Below are positions 7,619 to 15,862 of a stretch of DNA of 45,108 bases, piece after piece. The position numbers and the translations under genes are program-made. Location of the stretch: positions 1-45,108 of the forward strand of contig JAHDCZ010000015.1 in NCBI GenBank assembly GCA_020629615.1, in the 5' to 3' direction. The notes under the pieces were generated by a model. It was not told the origin of the DNA. It saw nothing but the letters and a program-made list of their open reading frames with translations, and did not search any database. This DNA comes from Saprospiraceae bacterium (GTDB taxonomy: Bacteria; Bacteroidota; Bacteroidia; Chitinophagales; Saprospiraceae). Position 1 is the first letter of the stretch, and every line of letters begins with the position of its first letter.

Positions 7619-7646
7619 TTCTGTAATGTTTTCTTAAAATAAAAAA

Positions 7647-7670
7647 TGCAACCGCATTTAAGCGGCTGCA
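7647..7670 (-). promoter_or_regulatory. 5' hairpin leader of the rplM operon
   Basis: On the minus strand an 8-bp GC-rich stem (GCAGCCGC with GCGGTTGC, one G-U pair) and a six-base loop are followed by ATTTTTTATTTTAAG before the GTG start. The first stem bases coincide with the predicted transcription start, so the hairpin would sit at the extreme 5' end of the mRNA. It may be an autogenous ribosomal-protein leader or an attenuator. The sequence shows the hairpin; the role is inferred. Confidence 0.5.
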
Positions 7671-7699
7671 AAAGTAATTCTCTTTTAAGTTACAAACAA
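7669..7699 (-). promoter_or_regulatory. Promoter of the rplM-rpsI-rpsB-tsf operon
   Basis: On the minus strand TTG, 20 bases, then TACTTTTG: an exact -7 box (TAnnTTTG) with a -33 TTG at near-consensus spacing for the primary sigma factor of Bacteroidota. It lies about 50 bases upstream of the rplM start. Confidence 0.65.
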
Positions 7700-7783
7700 G
7701 TGTTTTTGTGCTTTTTTTGAATTTATTTTTCCATAACTGATTGATTTACAGTAATTATTTCGCACAAAAATTTTAAACCTTCC

Positions 7784-8917
7784 TTATCCGCACAAATCTT
7801 TGATGTGATTTAGTGCTTTGTCGTATCCATATTTCGCAGCGTTTTTCATATCAAGACAGGCTCCAGCTTGATTAGAAAGTTTCATTTCTGCATTGGCACG
7901 ATTGTAATAGGCTTCCGCAAATTTTTCATTGAGTTCGATCGCACGCGAAAAATCCCGATGTGCTCCTTTAAAATCTTCAATTTGCAATTTGGCGATTCCT
8001 CGATTCACAAAATTGCCTGCTTCTTCGGGTTGAATTCTAATGAGATTGGTATAGTCATTTACCGCCTCTTCGTATAGTTTTAAAGTAAAACTACAGATCG
8101 CTTTGTTTTGGATTGCACTTTTATTGGAAGGATTTACCAAAAGTGTTTGTTTAAAATCTTCGTTAGCCCCTTGATAATTCTCAGTTTTGAGCTTACAAAA
8201 AGCTCGGTAATAGATCGCTTCTTTATGTTTGGCTTTTCTTTCCAAAACTGAACTAAAATCACTGATCGCTTTATCATAGTATTCTAGCAGCATGTTGCAT
8301 CGACCTCTTGTTTGATAGGCATTATGTTTTTTTGGCTTAAGCCGAATGCACTGGTCTAAATCAAGAATGGCCTCTTCATAGTTTTCTTGTTTTTGTAAAC
8401 AAGAGGCTCTGTTGTAATAAGCATAATAAGAATCTGGACTTTTTTCAATGGCGATACTCAAATCTTCAACGGCAGAAGGATATCGTTCCATTTTCATCAT
8501 GGCTGTCCCTCGGTGTTGGTAGGCCTTCGCTAGTTTAGGGTTAAGCTTTATGGCTCGGGTAAAACTAATGATTGATTTTTCGTATCGCTTGACCTGCATT
8601 TGTGCATAGCCTTTATACAAAAAGGCCTTAGCGTATGAAGGATCAATTTTTCCAGCCTGCGTAAAATCCTTAATGGCTTCCCCATATTCTTTCTTCGCGA
8701 TATAACAATTACCTCTATTATAATATGCTTTGGAATATTTGGGATCGAGTTCTATGGTCTTGGAATAGTATTGAATGGCATTTTCGTATTCTTTGGCTTT
8801 ATAGGCAGAGATACCTTCATTATAGTATTTGATGGCATCCGCATTATTTTGACCATTCGCCGAAAGGCAAAAGAAAAAAAATAGGATCGTGGAGAATAGG
8901 GAGCTTAATTTTATCAT
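7784..8917 (-). CDS. Secreted TPR-repeat protein
   Basis: A 377-residue protein consisting of a signal peptide (about 1-22, ending SANGQ) and about ten tandem tetratricopeptide repeats covering almost all the rest. Each repeat has the 34-residue pattern with AYYNRG / Y..AI.D...AI..P as consensus, for example KYYNEGISAYKAKEYENAIQ and AYYNRGNCYIAKKEYGEAIK. It should be periplasmic and act as a protein-binding scaffold; the partner is unknown. It is a single-gene unit, divergent from the isomerase gene at 9057, with 139 bp between the two starts. The last repeat ends in a two-Cys element (AGACLDMK...KDLCG) often seen in such proteins. Confidence 0.8.
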   Translation of the reverse strand: MIKLSSLFSTILFFFFCLSANGQNNADAIKYYNEGISAYKAKEYENAIQYYSKTIELDPKYSKAYYNRGNCYIAKKEYGEAIKDFTQAGKIDPSYAKAFLYKGYAQMQVKRYEKSIISFTRAIKLNPKLAKAYQHRGTAMMKMERYPSAVEDLSIAIEKSPDSYYAYYNRASCLQKQENYEEAILDLDQCIRLKPKKHNAYQTRGRCNMLLEYYDKAISDFSSVLERKAKHKEAIYYRAFCKLKTENYQGANEDFKQTLLVNPSNKSAIQNKAICSFTLKLYEEAVNDYTNLIRIQPEEAGNFVNRGIAKLQIEDFKGAHRDFSRAIELNEKFAEAYYNRANAEMKLSNQAGACLDMKNAAKYGYDKALNHIKDLCG

Positions 8918-9056
8918 AATTTTAGGTGTTGCACTGGCAAAAGAACGATTTCCGTAAACTGAAACGTATGTTAATTGTTATTTTTCAAAGAAAGATTGAA
9001 AATAACTGTACAAATATACTGAAGGTATTTATACCTTGTCAAAGCGAATAACAGAA

Positions 9057-10094
9057 ATGGAAAATCAACCCACCAAAGCAAATCATCTAGATCCAACAGC
9101 TGAAGAGCGTAAAAGAGATCATATTGATCTAGCTTTTAAGGCTATTGTTTCGAGTAAAGACCTTGATGATCGGTTTTATTACGAACCAATGTTGAGTGGT
9201 CACCCTGATGCAAAATCTAGTGAACAATCGTTTTTGGACAAAAAGTTTGAAGCACCTATTTGGGTATCCAGTATGACTGGAGGTACTGCCCATGCTTCTA
9301 AAATCAACGAAAATTTAGCCAAGGTTTGTGGTGAGTATGGACTAGGAATGGGCTTAGGTTCTTGTCGTCAACTGTTACATAGTAAGGATCACTTTGAAGA
9401 TTTTGATGTCAGAAAGTTTATGGGTGATCAGCCGCTTTACGCGAATTTGGGTATAGCTCAAGTCGAAGAGCTCCTGGAAACCAAATCGTTTTCAAAAGCA
9501 GAAGAACTGGTCGATAATCTTCAGGCGGATGGTTTAATTATTCATGTGAATCCTTTGCAGGAATGGTTACAGCCAGAAGGTGATATTATAAAGTATCCGC
9601 CAATTGAAACTATTGAGAAAGTCTTGGATTTAAGCGATATGAACATCATCGTCAAAGAGGTTGGTCAGGGTTTTGGTAAAGCAAGTCTTGAAGCCTTGAT
9701 GAAACTGCCATTGAAAGCGATTGATTTTGGAGCAAGCGGTGGGACGAATTTTGCCTTACTTGAATTATTTAGAAGTGATCAGGCTCATCAGGATAGTTTT
9801 GGTCAAATTGCAAACTTGGGCCATAGTGCAGAAGAAATGGTCAAGTTTGTAAATGAATTATTGGAATCTCTTGGGAATTCGGTACAATGTGATCAATTTA
9901 TTATATCAGGAGGTGTTAAGAATTTTTTGGATGGATTTTATCATGTAAATTCTATTAGGACGAATGCGATTTATGGACAAGCTTCCCCATTTTTGAAATA
10001 TGCCTTGATGGATTATGATTCTTTAAAGAAACATGTTGAAACTCAATTAGAAGGTTATAAATTGGCAAAAGCACTATTGCGTGTAAGATCATGA
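9057..10094 (+). CDS. fni: Type 2 isopentenyl-diphosphate delta-isomerase (FMN-dependent)
   Basis: A 345-residue type 2 IPP isomerase, which interconverts isopentenyl and dimethylallyl diphosphate using reduced FMN. Visible are RKRDHIDLAF near the N-terminus, WVSSMTGGTAHASKINENLA (FMN-binding strand), GLGMGLGSCR, the catalytic-region HVNPLQEWLQPEGD (Gln and Glu of NPLQE), VKEVGQGFGKAS and DFGASGGTNFALLE for phosphate binding. I chose the ATG at 9057; a TTG at 9036 would add seven residues without support. It overlaps the HMG-CoA reductase gene by four bases (ATGA), indicating co-translation in a mevalonate-pathway unit. The type 1 isomerase is unrelated. Confidence 0.93.
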   Translation: MENQPTKANHLDPTAEERKRDHIDLAFKAIVSSKDLDDRFYYEPMLSGHPDAKSSEQSFLDKKFEAPIWVSSMTGGTAHASKINENLAKVCGEYGLGMGLGSCRQLLHSKDHFEDFDVRKFMGDQPLYANLGIAQVEELLETKSFSKAEELVDNLQADGLIIHVNPLQEWLQPEGDIIKYPPIETIEKVLDLSDMNIIVKEVGQGFGKASLEALMKLPLKAIDFGASGGTNFALLELFRSDQAHQDSFGQIANLGHSAEEMVKFVNELLESLGNSVQCDQFIISGGVKNFLDGFYHVNSIRTNAIYGQASPFLKYALMDYDSLKKHVETQLEGYKLAKALLRVRS

Positions 10095-11431
10095 AACAGG
10101 AAAAAACAATATCAGGTTTTTCAAAACTATCCAAGAGAAAGAAAATCAAATGGATGGTCGAGACTTTTTTCAAGCAGCCAGATGCAGTGATGCGAGAACT
10201 CGTTAGTTATTGGCACGAAAATGAGGAACAGCAAGCTATTTTAGATGGGTTTAGTGAAAATACAATAAGTAATTTTCCGATGCCTTATGGGCTTGCGCCG
10301 AATTTTTTGATCGATGGAAAGGCCTATTGCGTACCAATGGTTATTGAAGAAAGCTCAGTAGTAGCAGCAGCAAGTAGTGCGGCCAAATATTGGATGGCTC
10401 GTGGTGGTTTTAAAACGAGTATTCTTGGAGTAACTAAAATTGGGCAAGTTCATTTTAAATGGTCAGGAAACACCTCTAAGTTGTACCATGTATTTGATCA
10501 AGTCAAAGAACAATTACTAAAGGACTCAGCTGATTTGACACAAAAGATGGAAGAAAGGGGGGGAGGAATATTGAATGTTGAATTGCTAGACTTTACGGAT
10601 CAAGAACCCAATCTTTACCAAATAAAGGGATCATTTCATACCTGCGATTCGATGGGTGCGAATTTTATAAACTCCATCCTGGAGCAATTTGCTGAAAGTC
10701 TAAAACATTTCTTTTTGACCGCAGATAATTTTGAAGGGGACGAAAAAGATGTGTTAATCATCATGTGTATTTTATCCAATTATACTCCAGAGTGTGTTGT
10801 TCGAGCTGAAGTGGAATGTCCAATTGATGCTTTAGGTAATTTCCCTGGAGGCATCAATGCTCAGGCATTTGCAGAAAAATTTAAAACCGCAGTTAAGATT
10901 GCACATATTGATCCATATCGAGCGACCACACATAATAAAGGTATTTTTAATGGTATTGATGCAGTAGTATTGGCAACGGGCAATGATTTTAGAGCGATTG
11001 AGGCCTGTGGACACACATACGCTGCTCGGGACGGACAGTATAGAAGTTTATCAGAATGTTCGGTTGAGAATGGAATGTTTAAGTTTTGGTTGGAAATTCC
11101 TTTAGCGGTAGGGACTGTTGGTGGATTAACAAAATTACATCCAATGGCAAAACGTTCTTTAGAATTATTGGACAACCCATCTGCTGAAACATTGATGAAA
11201 ATTATCGCTGCTACAGGACTGGCTCAAAATTTTGCTGCTTTGCGTTCTTTGGTTACTACCGGTATCCAAAAGGGACATATGAAGATGCATCTAAAAAATA
11301 TCTTAGCTCAGTTTAACGCTACCGTCGAGGAGAGCGACAAAGTGCGAGAACATTTTGAAACTGCGGTCGTTTCTTACAGTGGTGTGCGAGATTTTCTGGA
11401 AAAATATCGATTGGAATCTTCGAAAGCCTAG
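10091..11431 (+). CDS. Hydroxymethylglutaryl-CoA reductase (class II type)
   Basis: A 446-residue HMG-CoA reductase, converting HMG-CoA to mevalonate (or the reverse in degradative members). Motifs: ENTISNFPMPYGLAPNF and the catalytic-Glu region VIEESSVVAAASSAAKYW (about residues 80-97), DSMGANF (counterpart of DAMGMN), HNKGIFNGIDAVVLATGNDF with the active-site Lys and Asp, GTVGGLTKLHP, and GHMKMH with the catalytic His near residue 400. Length and spacing match bacterial class II enzymes rather than the longer class I. Genomic pairing with an IPP isomerase points to a biosynthetic role here. It begins within the last codon of fni. Confidence 0.93.
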   Translation: MKQEKTISGFSKLSKRKKIKWMVETFFKQPDAVMRELVSYWHENEEQQAILDGFSENTISNFPMPYGLAPNFLIDGKAYCVPMVIEESSVVAAASSAAKYWMARGGFKTSILGVTKIGQVHFKWSGNTSKLYHVFDQVKEQLLKDSADLTQKMEERGGGILNVELLDFTDQEPNLYQIKGSFHTCDSMGANFINSILEQFAESLKHFFLTADNFEGDEKDVLIIMCILSNYTPECVVRAEVECPIDALGNFPGGINAQAFAEKFKTAVKIAHIDPYRATTHNKGIFNGIDAVVLATGNDFRAIEACGHTYAARDGQYRSLSECSVENGMFKFWLEIPLAVGTVGGLTKLHPMAKRSLELLDNPSAETLMKIIAATGLAQNFAALRSLVTTGIQKGHMKMHLKNILAQFNATVEESDKVREHFETAVVSYSGVRDFLEKYRLESSKA

Positions 11432-11565
11432 ATTTTCGTTGAAATAGTGTTAAAAAAACAAGGTATTTAATACATAGAAATAAATTTTATGTAAAAAAAG
11501 TATATCTGTAATGTAAATGTTATACTTTCGTCTTAGTTTTTGTCCACGAAAAATCAACTAGCGCT

Positions 11566-12501
11566 ATCAAAAAGCATTTTTACGGTCGAGGAAAAATTCT
11601 TCTTTCAGGAGAATATGGGATTCTAGATGGTGCAGAATCATTGGCTATACCTACACGTCTAGGACAAAAAATGATGGTTAAGGATACCAAAGGGTCAAAC
11701 TTAATTTGGGAGAGTTTAGACCACAATGGAGAAACATGGTTTTCAGCAACAATTTCATTATATGATTTTAAAGCGTTAAAAACATCCGACGAGATCATTG
11801 CATCAAAGCTTTACAAGATCCTGAAAAACGCATGTCGTCTTAATTCGGAGTTTTTATCCAAGTGGAATGGCTTTAAAGTAGAAACACAGTTGGAGTTTGA
11901 TCGCAGTTGGGGATTGGGTTCTAGTTCGACTTTAATCTATGCATTATCACAGTGGGCAGATATCAATCCGATCATGTTGACCTTAAATGCAACCAATGGT
12001 TCGGGCTATGATGCCGCATGTGCTGGGGCTGATGGTCCTATACTTTATATTTCGAACGATGAAACGATCAGTTACTCACCGGTTGATTTTGATCCTAGTT
12101 TTAAAGATCGCTTATATTTTATCCATTTAGGGAATAAACAAAGTAGTGAGGAACAGGTAAAACACTATATCCGTCACTGTAAAGACAAAAAGGGATTGGT
12201 TAAAGCGCAAACAGAGATTACTCATAATATGCTGAAGGCTACGAGTTTAAAGTCCTTTGAAAACTTAATCAATGAGCATGAAGATTTGGTTAGTCAGCTA
12301 GTAAAATTAGATAAAGTAAAAGATCTACATTTTTCTGATTTTTGGGGTTCGGTTAAATCGTTAGGATCGTGGGGTGGTGACTTTGTTTTGGCTACATCAG
12401 ATCGAAGTGAAGAAGAAACCAAAGCATATTTTTCTTCGAAAGGATATGACACGTTTATTCCCTACGAGGAATTGGTTTTTTCTGAAGTCTTAGTCTCATA
12501 G
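11566..12501 (+). CDS. GHMP kinase, GYDIA-type (mevalonate pathway) with non-ATG start
   Basis: A GHMP-superfamily kinase. The ATP-binding loop is RSWGLGSSSTL (about residue 116 onward in the extended protein), and NGSGYDAACAGADGP is the variant of the GYDIA motif typical of kinases linked to the Bacteroidota mevalonate route; GSWGGDF near the C-terminus stands in for motif 3. The conserved N-terminal strand HFYGRGKILLSGEYGILDG lies upstream of any standard start: translation from the TTG at 11641 would delete it. Upstream in frame there is no ATG, GTG or TTG back to a stop near 11510. The family pattern (M-K-x-x-F-Y-x-x-G-K) aligns its Met with an ATC at 11566. Either initiation is at AUC or the ATG was lost. 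The exact substrate, mevalonate or phosphomevalonate, is not readable. Confidence 0.75.
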   Translation: MKKHFYGRGKILLSGEYGILDGAESLAIPTRLGQKMMVKDTKGSNLIWESLDHNGETWFSATISLYDFKALKTSDEIIASKLYKILKNACRLNSEFLSKWNGFKVETQLEFDRSWGLGSSSTLIYALSQWADINPIMLTLNATNGSGYDAACAGADGPILYISNDETISYSPVDFDPSFKDRLYFIHLGNKQSSEEQVKHYIRHCKDKKGLVKAQTEITHNMLKATSLKSFENLINEHEDLVSQLVKLDKVKDLHFSDFWGSVKSLGSWGGDFVLATSDRSEEETKAYFSSKGYDTFIPYEELVFSEVLVS

Positions 12502-12578
12502 AATGCCCATCCATTTTTCTTGATTTTCTAAAATGGTTTAATCCAATTTTTTCTAAACCATGTCATTCAAAATTGTGT

Positions 12579-12586
12579 TATCTTTG
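12579..12586 (+). promoter_or_regulatory. Candidate -7 promoter box for nfu
   Basis: TATCTTTG, an exact TAnnTTTG match, ends 18 bases upstream of the nfu ATG at 12605, giving a very short leader. No clear TTG lies at -33. Just upstream (12511-12561) are two overlapping weak hairpins, CCATTTT/AAAATGG and ATGGTTTA/TAAACCAT, which cannot form together. Confidence 0.55.
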
Positions 12587-12604
12587 CACATTCAATTGAA
12601 TACT

Positions 12605-13222
12605 ATGGAAAATACGAGCACAACAAAAAGTCCAGTCATGCTGTATACAGAGCAGACACCAAATCCGGAATCTCTCAAATACGTAACAAATCGTATGCTA
12701 TACAAGGGAACGGCAGATTTCAGAACGGCAGATTTGGCGAAAGAATGGTCTCCGTTGGCTACATCCTTGTTTGAATTGCCCTATGTCAAAGGCGTTTATA
12801 TTTGTAATAATTTTGTGACGATAACCAAGGAATTTAATTACAGCTGGGATGATTTAATGTTGAAATTGAAAGAATTTATTAAGTCCTACGTAGAAGAAGA
12901 TAAAACAATTTTGAATGATGGTTTTGAAGAAGCCATGAGGAAAATTGAAGAAGAAAATAATATCGGTTATGAATATACTGGCGAAGAGGCTGAGTTGGTA
13001 AAAAAAATAAAAGAACTGATTGATACCTACGTAAAGCCTGCCGTTGAAATGGATGGTGGAAATATTGAGTTCAAATCTTTTGATAAAGGCGTCGTTACTG
13101 TTATACTCCAAGGTTCATGCAGTGGATGTCCATCCTCTACGGTTACTTTAAAATCAGGAATTGAAGGAATGCTAAAGAGAATGGTACCAGAAGTAACAGA
13201 GGTTGTATCTGAGATGGGTTAA
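12605..13222 (+). CDS. nfu: Nfu-type iron-sulfur cluster scaffold/carrier
   Basis: A 205-residue two-domain Nfu protein. The N-terminal Nfu_N domain (about 10-100) begins YTEQTPNPESLKYVTNR and contains SLFELPYVKGVYICNNFVTI. The C-terminal NifU-like domain (about 130-205) has VKPAVEMDGGNIEF and the cluster-binding motif GSCSGCPSS (CxxC), followed by LKSGIEGMLKRMVPEV. Such proteins receive Fe-S clusters from the assembly system and pass them to target enzymes. I placed the start at 12605, directly downstream of a good -7 box; an in-frame codon at 12560 would lie upstream of that box. It is a single-gene unit ending in a terminator at 13245-13275. Confidence 0.92.
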   Translation: MENTSTTKSPVMLYTEQTPNPESLKYVTNRMLYKGTADFRTADLAKEWSPLATSLFELPYVKGVYICNNFVTITKEFNYSWDDLMLKLKEFIKSYVEEDKTILNDGFEEAMRKIEEENNIGYEYTGEEAELVKKIKELIDTYVKPAVEMDGGNIEFKSFDKGVVTVILQGSCSGCPSSTVTLKSGIEGMLKRMVPEVTEVVSEMG

Positions 13223-13244
13223 GAATTAAAAAGATAATAAGAAT

Positions 13245-13275
13245 AAGAGCTGGATTAATTCAGCTCTTTTTTTTT
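13245..13275 (+). terminator. Rho-independent terminator after nfu
   Basis: An 8-bp stem AAGAGCTG/CAGCTCTT with an eight-base loop is followed by about nine T. It ends the nfu transcript but lies only ten bases before the ATG of the next gene. Confidence 0.85.
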
Positions 13276-13285
13276 GCAATTGCTT

Positions 13286-14089
13286 ATGGAAAAATCACTT
13301 TTACAAGTAGGAATAGAGTTAAAATTATTAGCAAATCAAGTTGCTACATACATTAAAGGCGAATTTGGAAAAGTACAAACGCATCAGATCGAAGAGAAAG
13401 ACGTCAATAGTTTGGTTTCATATGTGGATCAACAAGCCGAAATAAAATTGATTGAAGGACTCTCCAAGATAATTCCATCTAGTTCGTTTATTACCGAAGA
13501 GAAAATGACCAGAAATGAACGGGGGAATAAATGGACCTGGATTATAGATCCATTGGATGGAACGACTAATTTTTTGAACGGGATTCCATTTTTTTCTATC
13601 AGTATTGCTTTGTATAAGAATAACACAGCTGTGATCGGTCTCGTAGAAGAAGTCATGCATGATGAACAATTTTTTGCCTTGAAAGGCGAAGGCGCATTTT
13701 TAAATGATCGAAGAATTCAAGTATCTAATCAATCCGAACTAAATAGGAGTATAATCGCCACAGGGTTTCCATACCGAAACGAATATGATTCGGAGGCACA
13801 CGTTCAAATGATCAATTACTGGTTACTGAATTCTAGAGGAATTAGAAGGTTTGGTTCCGCAGCATTAGATCTATGCTATGTGGCTGCTGGTCGGTTTCAA
13901 GTATATTATGAATCCATGTTGAATCCATGGGATTTGGCCGCTGGAGCATTAATAGTTGAAGAAGCCGGAGGAGTTATTTGTAATTACCGAGGTGAAAAAT
14001 TTGATGCGAATGAAGGAGAGATCGTAGCAACAAATTCTAAATTAAAATCAACAGTTACTGCCAAGATTAAAGATATTTTACGACCTTGA
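13286..14089 (+). CDS. Inositol monophosphatase family protein
   Basis: A 267-residue Mg2+-dependent sugar/nucleotide phosphatase of the inositol monophosphatase family (SuhB/CysQ fold). Metal-binding residues are visible in FITEEKM (Glu-Glu), WIIDPLDGTTNFLNGIPFF (the DPLDGT motif, about residues 87-92) and NPWDLAAGALIVEEAGG (WDxAAG). The substrate is probably an inositol or related phosphomonoester but cannot be fixed from sequence. The start at 13286 fits the family's N-terminal helix; it lies only ten bases beyond the T-run of the nfu terminator, leaving no room for a separate promoter, so expression may depend on read-through or on a promoter inside the hairpin region. The methyltransferase gene follows after 18 bases. 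Confidence 0.88.
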   Translation: MEKSLLQVGIELKLLANQVATYIKGEFGKVQTHQIEEKDVNSLVSYVDQQAEIKLIEGLSKIIPSSSFITEEKMTRNERGNKWTWIIDPLDGTTNFLNGIPFFSISIALYKNNTAVIGLVEEVMHDEQFFALKGEGAFLNDRRIQVSNQSELNRSIIATGFPYRNEYDSEAHVQMINYWLLNSRGIRRFGSAALDLCYVAAGRFQVYYESMLNPWDLAAGALIVEEAGGVICNYRGEKFDANEGEIVATNSKLKSTVTAKIKDILRP

Positions 14090-14107
14090 TTAAATAATTT
14101 CTTCCCC

Positions 14108-15721
14108 ATGTTAGATAAATCAGCTAAGCGAAAATTAAGAGAAGACTTATTTAGATACTTGGATGGATTGGGTGTTGCCCCTTCGGCCTATATTTTATAT
14201 CAAAAAGGAGTTACTGATTTTATTTTGGATAGAAAGGAAACCTCTCTTCAAGAAATTACTGAGAAATTTAGTGCAAATGAAGGATATTTAAATGTAGCAT
14301 TACGTTTATTATGCTCCCAAGGCTGGTTGGATCAGTATGTAGATAATACTCAAGATCAAATTATTTTTAAAACCAATCATAAAAGTGCATTTGCTTTTTC
14401 ACTTTTTCAATTGTACGAAGAGGTTTTTAATCTTTTAGTTCTTTCAGGAAATTATCATAAAAGACTATTTGAAAAAGAACCATTTGAAGCTTGGATTAGA
14501 ATTGTTGAAAAATTTAAATTAAAATTTCATCGAGAGGATCCAACCAATCCTTTAGAGACTGAAGTCTATCAACAAATTCTTAAACATATTGAGGGTTGTT
14601 TAGCGGCACCATCTATTGTGGCTTTAGGTATGAGTGGAATGTTTCATAAATATTTTATGGAGGTTTCATTTCGACCCGAAGAGTTTCATGAGCAATATGA
14701 AAGTTTTGCTCAATTGTTAGACTTTTTTGTTCATTTGGGATGGTTTGAAAAAAATGGAGCGACCTATAAATTTACCGATAAAGGATTGTTTTTCGCCAAG
14801 AGAGCAAGTGCTTTTGGAGTTACGGTGTCTTACAATCCTACATTCAGGAATGTAGAACATTTAATCTTTGGTAACCCACAAAAGTTGAGAGATATTCAAG
14901 AAGGAGAAAATGAAATCCATGTCGATCGCGCCATGAATGTATGGGGTAGTGGTGGGGCACACGGAACTTATTTTAAGAAAATAGATGAGATAATAATAGA
15001 CATATTTAATAAACCAATCCACGAGCAACCAAAGGGCATTGTGGACGTAGGCTGTGGAAATGGTGCTTATTTAGAGCATCTTTTTGAGGTAATTGAACAA
15101 AGAACTTCAAGAGGAAAAATGTTGGACGAGTATCCTCTCTTTCTTGTTGGTGTAGATTATAATAAAGTTGCTCTTAAAGTGACGAGAGCCAATTTAATCA
15201 AAGCAGATATCTGGGCAAAAGTTATTTGGGGCGATATTGGTCGTCCAGATTTATTAGCTCGTGATTTGAAAGAGCAGTATGACATGGACCTAAAAGATTT
15301 ATTGAATGTCCGTACCTTTTTAGATCATAATCGTATTTGGCAAGACCCCTCAAGCGAATCAACAATTACAGAAAGTAATTCAACGGGAGCATTTGCCCAC
15401 CGAGGCAAAAGATTATCAAATATTGATGTTGAAAATAACCTTTTGCTTCATTTTAAAAAATGGAGTCCCTATGTTAGCAAATTTGGTTTATTAGTGATTG
15501 AATTACACACGATCGCTCCTAGTTTAGCGGCTAAGAATATTGGTTTAACCGCTGCAACTGCCTATGATGCTACCCATGGATATTCTGACCAATACATTTT
15601 GGAGATTGATGCTTTTCATAAAGTAGCAACCAGAGCGGGATTACATGTGGACAAAGATCATTTTTATAAATTTCCAAATTCGGACTTAGCAACTGTTAGT
15701 ATTAATTTGTTGAAGGGATAG
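14108..15721 (+). CDS. Large class I SAM-dependent methyltransferase
   Basis: A 537-residue protein. The N-terminal 250 residues are helical with winged-helix-like stretches (SLQEITEKFSANEGYLNVAL, RLLCSQGWL; later GWFEKNGATYKFTDKG), as in proteins that carry a dimerisation domain before the catalytic part. The SAM-binding motif I is clear: GIVDVGCGNGAYLEHLF at about residues 311-327, followed by LFLVGVDYNKVALKVT and an acidic region. The C-terminal part has LLVIELHTIAPS and YDATHGYSDQYILEIDAF. The overall arrangement reminds me of the AprA/GphF-type methyltransferases of polyketide loading modules, but here it stands alone with no PKS nearby, so the substrate is unknown. It probably shares a transcript with the phosphatase gene 18 bases upstream. 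Confidence 0.65.
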   Translation: MLDKSAKRKLREDLFRYLDGLGVAPSAYILYQKGVTDFILDRKETSLQEITEKFSANEGYLNVALRLLCSQGWLDQYVDNTQDQIIFKTNHKSAFAFSLFQLYEEVFNLLVLSGNYHKRLFEKEPFEAWIRIVEKFKLKFHREDPTNPLETEVYQQILKHIEGCLAAPSIVALGMSGMFHKYFMEVSFRPEEFHEQYESFAQLLDFFVHLGWFEKNGATYKFTDKGLFFAKRASAFGVTVSYNPTFRNVEHLIFGNPQKLRDIQEGENEIHVDRAMNVWGSGGAHGTYFKKIDEIIIDIFNKPIHEQPKGIVDVGCGNGAYLEHLFEVIEQRTSRGKMLDEYPLFLVGVDYNKVALKVTRANLIKADIWAKVIWGDIGRPDLLARDLKEQYDMDLKDLLNVRTFLDHNRIWQDPSSESTITESNSTGAFAHRGKRLSNIDVENNLLLHFKKWSPYVSKFGLLVIELHTIAPSLAAKNIGLTAATAYDATHGYSDQYILEIDAFHKVATRAGLHVDKDHFYKFPNSDLATVSINLLKG

Positions 15722-15862
15722 CTTAAGTCAGAAGCTTTGTTTTATAAATGAATTTGAATTTCAAAGAGTAAAATCTAAGTTTAATCGAAAAAGAAAGCAG
15801 ATGTTTCGAAAATAAACTTTCCTTTACAAGAACTCCTTTAACTTAGTTGTATAAAATATTTT

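Noticed and set aside
11641-12501. TTG at 11641 as the kinase start
   Set aside because: It would delete the conserved GRGKILLSGEYGILDG strand, required by the fold.
12511-12561. Two alternative hairpins before nfu as a riboswitch-like attenuator
   Set aside because: They are A/T-rich, lie upstream of the -7 box, and no known riboswitch core is present.
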